Shown here: positions 6,108-10,573 of the stretch, piece by piece | How the letters are laid out: every line of letters begins with the position of its first letter | Numbering within the stretch: the first letter of the stretch is position 1 | Assembly: GCA_030147435.1 (NCBI GenBank) | Contig: JASKZX010000064.1 | Coordinates: 1 to 10,573, forward strand | Direction: 5' to 3' | DNA length: 10,573 nt | DNA from: Savagea sp. | GTDB lineage: Bacteria > Bacillota > Bacilli > Bacillales_A > Planococcaceae | Translations under genes and position numbers: made by a program | Notes under the pieces: generated by a model | What the model was told of the DNA's origin: nothing | Database searches by the model: none | What the model saw: only the letters and a program-made list of their open reading frames with translations

Positions 6108-7373
6108 TTAAATCACATATTGTGCATATTTATCGCGCATTTGAATAGGGAGTTCAACGAGCATCTTCGTTCCGTCTTCTTCATATTCTGTCGATAAAAC
6201 ACTCGCTTCTTCATTAAATAAAGAAACGACACTTCCTTGATCGTACGGAATGAGAAACTCAGCACGTACGTAATCTTTGAAAATATGTTCGTACACTGCT
6301 TCTACAAGTAAATCAAGACCTTCTCCATTTTTCGCAGAAATCCATAAACGATCATCTTGTCGTAAAGGATATGGCATCTCTGTACGGTCTGCTTTGTTAT
6401 AAATATAAAGCGTTGGAATGTCTGTCACACCGACTTCTTTCAACGTTTCATTCGTCACTTCCATCATGTAGCGATACTCTGGGTGAGAAACGTCGACAAC
6501 GTGAAGCAGTAAGTCTGCATGACGCGCCTCTTCTAATGTCGAACGGAACGCTTTTACTAAATGGTGAGGAAGTTTCGATACGAAACCGACCGTATCTGTT
6601 AAAATAAACTCTTTATTATCTTCAAGTTCTACTCGACGAACAGACGTATCGAGCGTGGCGAATAACATATTTTTCTCAAATACTTCTTTCGCTTCTTCCT
6701 CATAAAATGCACGGAGTAATCCGTTCATCACAGTCGACTTTCCAGCGTTTGTATACCCAACGAGTGAAACGACAGGTAAACCACTGCGTAAACGACGTTT
6801 CCTCTGTGTGGAGCGAATGTCTTCTGCATGACGGAGTTCGCGGCGCAGTTTTGCAATCTGATCTTCAATTTGACGGCGATCAAGCTCAAGCTTCGTCTCC
6901 CCTGCTCCTTTGTTTTTAAAACCGCCTCCTGTTCCTCCCCCTTGACGACTGAGCGAGTCTCGTAAACCGACGAGGCGTGGAAGCATGTACTGTAATTGCG
7001 CTAAATCGACTTGCATCCGCGCTTCATGAGTGCGTGCACGACGAGCGAAAATATCTAAAATTAACATCGTTCGATCGACGATTTTACAATCGAGTTCATA
7101 CTCTAAATTTCGAATTTGCGTTGGTGATAACTCATCATTTAAGATGACGAGGTTCGCATCAAAAAAATTGTACGCACTTTTGATCTCACTTACTTTTCCT
7201 TTCCCGACATACGTCGACGGGTGGGCGTGTTCTAACTTTTGCGTCACCTCACCGACGACTTCTACTCCTAATGCCTCTGCTAACAATTGAAGCTCTTCCA
7301 TCTCATAAGCAAACTGCGGATGACTTGCTTCTTCTACTCCTACTAAAATCGCGCGTTCTTTCAATGTACTCAT
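6108..7373 (-). CDS. hflX: GTPase HflX, ribosome-associated
   Basis: HflX is a GTPase that binds the ribosome, and in several bacteria it splits stalled or stress-damaged 70S ribosomes. Its 421 residues show the expected order. The N-terminal HflX domain (about 1-160) has HPSTYVGKGKV (51-61) and NDELSPTQIRNLE (79-91), with the glycine-rich GGGTGGG linker at 145-151. A basic coiled-coil helix follows (about 160-197), then the GTPase domain. GTPase motifs are G1 GYTNAGKST (206-214), G2 ATLD with Thr240, G3 DTVG (260-263), G4 NKAD (326-329) and G5 SAK (346-348). A short C-terminal domain ends near 421. The length is normal for a Bacillus HflX (YnbA). The ATG at 7373 has AGGAGG eight bases upstream. 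The gene stands alone, between its own promoter (7399-7407) and terminator (6073-6105). I see nothing abnormal in the catalytic residues. Confidence 0.97.
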   Translation of the reverse strand: MSTLKERAILVGVEEASHPQFAYEMEELQLLAEALGVEVVGEVTQKLEHAHPSTYVGKGKVSEIKSAYNFFDANLVILNDELSPTQIRNLEYELDCKIVDRTMLILDIFARRARTHEARMQVDLAQLQYMLPRLVGLRDSLSRQGGGTGGGFKNKGAGETKLELDRRQIEDQIAKLRRELRHAEDIRSTQRKRRLRSGLPVVSLVGYTNAGKSTVMNGLLRAFYEEEAKEVFEKNMLFATLDTSVRRVELEDNKEFILTDTVGFVSKLPHHLVKAFRSTLEEARHADLLLHVVDVSHPEYRYMMEVTNETLKEVGVTDIPTLYIYNKADRTEMPYPLRQDDRLWISAKNGEGLDLLVEAVYEHIFKDYVRAEFLIPYDQGSVVSLFNEEASVLSTEYEEDGTKMLVELPIQMRDKYAQYVI

Positions 7374-7398
7374 CCAAAACGCCTCCTTCTCTACTATT

Positions 7399-7407
7399 AT
7401 TATACCA
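7399..7407 (-). promoter_or_regulatory. extended -10 promoter of hflX
   Basis: TGG followed by a perfect TATAAT is read on the minus strand (7407-7399), about 25 bases before the ATG, which gives a short leader carrying the AGGAGG site. No good -35 box stands at the usual distance; a TTGAAA lies 23 bases from the -10, too far away. The extended -10 may compensate. Confidence 0.65.
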
Positions 7408-7438
7408 CACGTCTCTTATTTCACTCTTTTCAAGCAAT

Positions 7439-7468
7439 AAAAAAGGCATACTTCAAAAAGTATGCCTT
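7439..7468 (-). terminator. intrinsic terminator of the YerD-like gene
   Basis: An 11-bp perfect stem (7458-7468 with 7443-7453) and a four-base loop are followed by T6 on the minus strand (7444-7439). It begins four bases after the stop codon of the gene at 7473-9056 and lies upstream of the hflX promoter. Confidence 0.9.
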
Positions 7469-7472
7469 CTCC

Positions 7473-9056
7473 TTATGATACGTCTTCTTTTTCCGCTACA
7501 TGCATTTGTGTCACTTGTCCACGTCCATCTTTAAAGACGAGATGTTCGCGCGTAAGTTTCGTCGGTGAATCAACACCTGCTGCTGCTGCGATACGGAATA
7601 AACCTTCACGCATCGTTAATACGTAGTTTGTAACACGATATTTTTTCTCATCGACGACGAGTCCTTTTTGAAGACGCTTATCTGTCGTCGCAACGCCTGC
7701 CGGACAATCATTCGTATGGCAACGGTGCGCCATAATACAACCGACAGAAATCATAAATGCTCGTGCACTTTGTGCTAAGTCTGCACCGAGTGCCATCGCA
7801 ACGGCTACCGCATCCGGTGTCGTTAACTTACCTGATGCAATAATTTTCACACGATCGCGTACGCCATATTTACGTAACGCATCGTCTAAAATTGGAAGTG
7901 CTGAATAAAGAGGTAATCCTAAACGGTCTGCTAAATCTTGATACGTCGCTCCTGAACCACCTTCTCCTCCATCAAGTGAGATAAAGTCTGGCCCGCGACC
8001 TGAATCACGCATAAACTTCGCTAACTCTTCCGCATCTTGTTGACTACCGATAACGATTTTAATACCGACTGGCTTTTCTGCATTGTCGCGAATCATATCG
8101 ATGAAATCGAATAATGACGGATAGTCGTGGAACTCTTTAAAGCGGTTCGGGCTGTTGATCGTCGTATACGGACGAACGCCACGAATTTCTGCAATTTCTT
8201 CTGTTACTTTTTCAGCTTCTACGTGACCTCCACGCATTTTTGAACCTTGTGCAATCTTAATTTCAAACGCTTTAATATTCGGATGAGCGGCTTTTTCTTT
8301 CAATGCTTCAACACTGAACTCACCGTCTTCTGTACGGTATCCGTAAAGACCTGAACCGATCTGAGCGATTAAATCTGCACCACCTTCTAAGTGATACGAA
8401 GAAACGCCCCCTTCTCCCGTATTCATCCAAGAACCTTTCACTTTCCCAATACCTTTTGACAATGCACGGATCGCATTTTCCCCAAGCGCTCCGTAACTCA
8501 TTGCCGATTGACCAATAAACCCACGGACGCGGAACGGATATTTACAGTTTGGTCCTAAAACGACCGCATCTTCTTCTGGAAGTAACCATTGATTCGCTTC
8601 TACTTCCTCGCGGTGCTCTTTACGTGAGAATAAATTATCCTCATCAATGACATAACGCATCGTCGGAACTGTTTTTGAGTTATCAACACGCATTTCTTCA
8701 TTGTTTTTCGTAAACATTGCGTTTCGTAAATAATACCCTGGTAACGTAAAATCTTTTTTCGAACCGAAGCCGATCACATTACTTAAATACTTCGCTGGCA
8801 TGACGATGTGTAAATATTGTTGGCGGCTAAATGGCTCGTTTTCGTTATCGCCATCGAATAAATATTGACGGAGCTCTGGCCCTGTATGCTCGAGCATGTA
8901 ACGCATACGTCCAAGCACAGGGAAGTTACGCATAATGGCGTGTTGATTTTGACGGCGGTCATATACGTATAAGTAAATGAACGTCGCTCCAGGAATAATG
9001 ATTAAAATTAAAATTAAAATCATTGCCCAAACTGAAAGTCCTTGTAACCAAGTCAA
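7473..9056 (-). CDS. yerD: membrane-anchored FMN-binding glutamate synthase family protein, YerD type
   Basis: The protein contains the FMN and iron-sulfur core of the large glutamate synthase subunit but lacks the glutamine amidotransferase domain. By itself it therefore cannot be a complete glutamine-dependent enzyme, and its substrate is unknown. With the TTG start at 9056 it has 527 residues, close to Bacillus YerD. One hydrophobic helix at about 9-32 anchors it in the membrane. Family motifs are GEGGVSSYH (214-222), IKIAQGSKMRGGH (266-278), LDGGEGGSGAT (361-371), ASGKLTTPDAVAVAMALGAD (407-426) and the cluster Cys440-x5-Cys446-x4-Cys451, the 3Fe-4S pattern of glutamate synthases. Start choice is uncertain: TTG at 9056 has GAGG nine bases upstream, while an in-frame TTG at 9077 (534 residues) has AGGA four bases upstream. 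A GTG at 9065 is too close to the GAGGG site. The gene is divergent from the flavin reductase gene at 9171. Confidence 0.9.
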   Translation of the reverse strand: MTWLQGLSVWAMILILILIIIPGATFIYLYVYDRRQNQHAIMRNFPVLGRMRYMLEHTGPELRQYLFDGDNENEPFSRQQYLHIVMPAKYLSNVIGFGSKKDFTLPGYYLRNAMFTKNNEEMRVDNSKTVPTMRYVIDEDNLFSRKEHREEVEANQWLLPEEDAVVLGPNCKYPFRVRGFIGQSAMSYGALGENAIRALSKGIGKVKGSWMNTGEGGVSSYHLEGGADLIAQIGSGLYGYRTEDGEFSVEALKEKAAHPNIKAFEIKIAQGSKMRGGHVEAEKVTEEIAEIRGVRPYTTINSPNRFKEFHDYPSLFDFIDMIRDNAEKPVGIKIVIGSQQDAEELAKFMRDSGRGPDFISLDGGEGGSGATYQDLADRLGLPLYSALPILDDALRKYGVRDRVKIIASGKLTTPDAVAVAMALGADLAQSARAFMISVGCIMAHRCHTNDCPAGVATTDKRLQKGLVVDEKKYRVTNYVLTMREGLFRIAAAAGVDSPTKLTREHLVFKDGRGQVTQMHVAEKEDVS

Positions 9057-9089
9057 TGTGTGCACCCTCTTTTCCAATATTTCCTGCTA

Positions 9090-9151
9090 GTTTGTCTAAT
9101 AGTTGTCAAATGTACCCGTTTTCATGTATTGTGGACGTGTAAAAGACAAAC
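9090..9151. promoter_or_regulatory. inverted repeat in the divergent promoter region (possible operator)
   Basis: GTTTGTCT (9090-9097) and AGACAAAC (9144-9151) form a perfect 8-base inverted repeat, with 46 bases between the arms. The arms flank the only plausible promoter elements of the plus-strand nitroreductase gene. A further TTGTC stands at 9103-9107. No known regulator is recognised. Confidence 0.35.
9103..9132 (+). promoter_or_regulatory. tentative promoter of the nitroreductase-family gene
   Basis: TTGTCA (9103-9108) and TATTGT (9127-9132) are 18 bases apart, and the -10 is preceded directly by TG. The -10 matches only four of six consensus bases. A start near 9139 would give a leader of about 32 bases. 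On the other strand the same -35 spot reads TTGACA, but no acceptable -10 follows at the normal distance. Confidence 0.35.
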
Positions 9152-9170
9152 GATAGTAGGAGGTTTTCTC

Positions 9171-9899
9171 ATGATTGATTTATTAATGTCTCATACGAGC
9201 GTACGTAAATATAAAGACGTACCTATTCCGAAAGAAACAGTGGAAGAACTCGTAAAAGCTGGACAACATGCAGCAAGTTCGCACTTCGTTCAGTCCTATT
9301 CTATTATTTATGTCACGGACGAAAAAAAGAAAGAACAACTCGCTGAACTGTCTAAAAATCCACGTCAAATTCTTGGCGCTGGCGCTGTCCTTTTATTCTG
9401 TTCAGACTATCGCCGCTTAGAAAAAGCAGCTGCTATGCACGATACGACGATCGATTTCGGTTATGCTGAAAATACACTCGTCGGCGCAATTGATGTCGCG
9501 CTATGTGCACAAAACGTAGCAATTGCTGCAGAATCAAAAGGTTATGGCATTTGTTATATCGGTGGTGCTCGAAATGCACCGACTGAAATTAGTGACCTTT
9601 TTGACTTGCCAAAAGGCGTCATGCCACTATTTGCCATGACGATCGGTGTGCCAGACCAAGACCATGAAGTGAAGCCTCGACTGCCTATTGATGCGGTACT
9701 TCATGAAAATTCATACGATGAAACGCGTTACGACACACTTCTTCCTGAATATGATCAAACGATGGAAGAATACTACAACAAACGTAGCTCAAACCGTAAA
9801 ATTAGTTCGTGGTCGAAACAGATGGCCGATTTCCTCGGCACGCCACAACGTACATTCATGAAAGATGCGTTAAAGCGTCAAGGATACGACAATAAATAA
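9171..9899 (+). CDS. NADPH-dependent FMN oxidoreductase, NfsA/NfrA nitroreductase family
   Basis: This is the only clear plus-strand gene. It encodes 242 residues, normal for the NfsA/NfrA/YcnD group, which uses FMN and NAD(P)H to reduce nitro compounds, quinones or free flavin. Visible features are the N-terminal FMN-binding SHTSVRKYKDVPIP (7-20), the HAASSHFVQSYS segment (about 40-51), the FVGTVDA-equivalent TLVGAIDVALCAQNVAIAAES, the GYGICYIGGARN region, and KPRLPIDAVLHENSY near the C terminus. These follow the family order. The dimeric flavoenzyme should be cytoplasmic. The ATG at 9171 has AGGAGG seven bases upstream; the open frame extends 37 codons further, but that extension overlaps the intergenic promoter region. 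In Bacillus subtilis relatives respond to thiol stress through Spx; whether that holds here is not shown. It ends at the terminator at 9907-9939. The exact substrate cannot be told from sequence. Confidence 0.92.
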   Translation: MIDLLMSHTSVRKYKDVPIPKETVEELVKAGQHAASSHFVQSYSIIYVTDEKKKEQLAELSKNPRQILGAGAVLLFCSDYRRLEKAAAMHDTTIDFGYAENTLVGAIDVALCAQNVAIAAESKGYGICYIGGARNAPTEISDLFDLPKGVMPLFAMTIGVPDQDHEVKPRLPIDAVLHENSYDETRYDTLLPEYDQTMEEYYNKRSSNRKISSWSKQMADFLGTPQRTFMKDALKRQGYDNK

Positions 9900-9906
9900 T
9901 GTCTTG

Positions 9907-9939
9907 AAACGCTTTCTCATCACGAGAAGGCGTTTTTTT
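9907..9939 (+). terminator. intrinsic terminator of the nitroreductase-family gene
   Basis: A 12-bp stem with one G-T pair (9907-9918 with 9924-9935) and a five-base loop is followed by T7 (9933-9939). It begins seven bases after the stop codon. Confidence 0.9.
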
Positions 9940-10173
9940 ACTTTTCTGCTTTTTAAAAGGTCTAAAGAGCTAATTATCATAAATAAAAGCATTTGTCCTT
10001 CTAAAAAAGACAGACGAAGTTTTCTGACAAATCGATGTTTTCTATCCACCTTCTAAACATCGTTTAATTATTGTCTTATCGCTTTTTACCATATCAATTT
10101 TTCTTCCTTCCGTAAAGACAATATTGACATTCCTCTCTTTTTTTCACCAATAGTTCTTTATAACTAAAATCAT
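9940..10173. other. gene-free stretch with several small inverted repeats
   Basis: No frame here has both a ribosome binding site and a reasonable coding length. Inverted repeat pairs seen are ATTTGTC/GACAAAT (9991-9997, 10026-10032), CGATGTTT/AAACATCG (10033-10040, 10055-10062) and ATTGTCTT/AAGACAAT (10070-10077, 10115-10122). The first and second pairs are directly adjacent. A TTGACA stands at 10124-10129, but no matching -10 follows it. Confidence 0.5.
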
Positions 10174-10213
10174 AAAAAAGAAGGAATGTAAATAAAACTC
10201 ACATTCCTTCTTT
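10174..10213 (-). terminator. intrinsic terminator, leftward, downstream of the holin-like gene
   Basis: A perfect 13-bp stem (10201-10213 with 10177-10189) and an 11-base loop are followed by T6 on the minus strand (10179-10174). It is 222 bases beyond the stop codon of the holin-like gene, so it may end that transcript with a long 3' tail or end a separate short RNA. Confidence 0.8.
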
Positions 10214-10435
10214 CATCTCTCTCTTTTTTCCTCCGTGATTTCTCTTTACAAGATTGTTCAAGTTCACTTTTCTCTCACTTTCTCATAGTAAAAAATCATT
10301 AGAGTGTTTTTTTCTTCATTTTTTATGCCTTCTATTCATAAAAAACGTTTCTGTCCCTCATTACAATTTCATTATCGGTCCACTTTTGAAAAAAATAAGG
10401 GATTATCAAAAACTTATAACTTTTTTCTTAATTCA
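10214..10435 (-). other. AT-rich gene-free stretch between the holin-like gene and its distal terminator
   Basis: No convincing coding region is seen on either strand. The minus strand has a GGAGG (10234-10230) followed 13 bases later by a five-codon open frame (ATG at 10216) that runs into the terminator stem, which is too short and too far away to call a gene. Other minus-strand frames here are about 11 codons or less. No clear SigA promoter was found, so this is most simply a long 3' untranslated region. Confidence 0.45.
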
Positions 10436-10573
10436 TTATCTTCCTTTTAAAATCGTCGCATTTAATATCATATTGAGAAAAGCCATCATGATTGCCATCA
10501 TAAGTGCAGTACCGAAGCCGTCAATATGAAACGTTTCTCCCATAAAGCGATTCACTAATAATAACATCATCGC
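10436..10573 (-). CDS. phage holin family protein / YvlD-like small membrane protein, C-terminal part
   Basis: This gives the last 45 residues of a minus-strand gene that runs off the right edge, ending in a TAA at 10438-10436. The fragment has a hydrophobic stretch, then FHIDGFGTALMMAIMMAFLNMILN and a short basic tail ILKGR. The F-x-I-x-GF-x-x-AL pattern followed by a final membrane helix is the C terminus of the Phage_holin_4_2 family (PF04020). In Bacillus this family includes YvlD, a protein of the YvlABCD membrane-stress operon, despite the phage name. It does not by itself indicate a prophage, and no phage genes are nearby. The rest of the gene, its start and its operon partners are outside the window. 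Confidence 0.75.
   Translation of the reverse strand, partial: AMMLLLVNRFMGETFHIDGFGTALMMAIMMAFLNMILNATILKGR

Noticed and set aside
5952..6197. Plus-strand open frame of 81 codons
   Set aside because: It crosses the hflX terminator and runs antisense into hflX, and has no ribosome binding site.
9081..9109. TTGACA as -35 of a yerD promoter on the minus strand (9109-9104)
   Set aside because: At 16-18 bases there is no acceptable -10; AATATT lies 22 bases away, too far for a SigA promoter.
9060..9170. Longer N terminus for the nitroreductase-family protein
   Set aside because: The extension covers the intergenic promoter region and does not look like the family; ATG at 9171 has AGGAGG at ideal spacing.
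9973..9983. Third Fur box near 9973-9983 (ATTATCA half-site)
   Set aside because: Only one half matches; the other arm is absent and no iron gene is next to it.
10214..10235. Five-codon peptide gene with upstream GGAGG
   Set aside because: The spacing of 13 bases is too long, the frame is very short, and no downstream gene exists that such a leader could control.
10254..10529. Plus-strand open frame of 91 codons
   Set aside because: It has no ribosome binding site, its composition is that of AT-rich noncoding DNA, and its 3' part is antisense to the holin-like gene.
10436..10573. Sign of a prophage because of the holin-family match
   Set aside because: Phage_holin_4_2 includes ordinary chromosomal YvlD proteins, and no other phage gene, integrase or attachment site is visible.

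Overview
The window looks like chromosomal DNA from a low-GC Gram-positive bacterium of the order Bacillales. The proteins most resemble Bacillus-type ones: a YclNOPQ-like siderophore importer, HflX, a YerD-like glutamate-synthase-core protein, a NiaP-like transporter and an NfrA/NfsA-type flavin oxidoreductase. Ribosome binding sites are strong (AGGAGG type), GTG and TTG starts occur, almost every unit ends in an intrinsic terminator, and two Fur boxes match the Bacillus 7-1-7 form. The sequence does not fix the genus.

Layout, left to right. Positions 1-134 hold the 5' end of a minus-strand MFS transporter (NiaP type) with its own promoter and a possible repressor site. Positions 276-1082 hold a minus-strand cytoplasmic protein of unknown function. 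Positions 1137-4769 hold a four-gene minus-strand siderophore uptake operon, transcribed permease, permease, ATPase, lipoprotein. Its promoter lies between two Fur boxes at 4818-4899. Positions 5038-5898 encode a secreted lipoprotein with an acidic tail, with its own promoter and terminator. Positions 6108-7373 encode HflX. Positions 7473-9056 encode a membrane-anchored FMN/iron-sulfur protein related to the glutamate synthase core. It is divergent from a plus-strand nitroreductase-family gene (9171-9899), the only clear plus-strand gene. Positions 9940-10435 contain no convincing gene but several small inverted repeats and one strong terminator. Positions 10436-10573 hold the 3' end of a minus-strand YvlD/Phage_holin_4_2-like membrane protein.

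How the genes work together: the iron operon is a complete ABC importer, with lipoprotein receptor, two FecCD-type permeases and an ATPase. The lipoprotein keeps the arginine, histidine and tyrosine positions expected for catecholate-type ferric siderophores. No siderophore synthesis gene is visible, so it may take up imported or foreign siderophores. The remaining genes are single-gene units separated by terminators, with no evident shared pathway. I found no mobile element, CRISPR array, tRNA or rRNA. Nothing here is clearly a new multi-gene system. The best leads are regulatory: the flanking Fur boxes, a terminator abutting the ribosome binding site of the unknown gene, and the repeat-rich gene-free stretch at the right.
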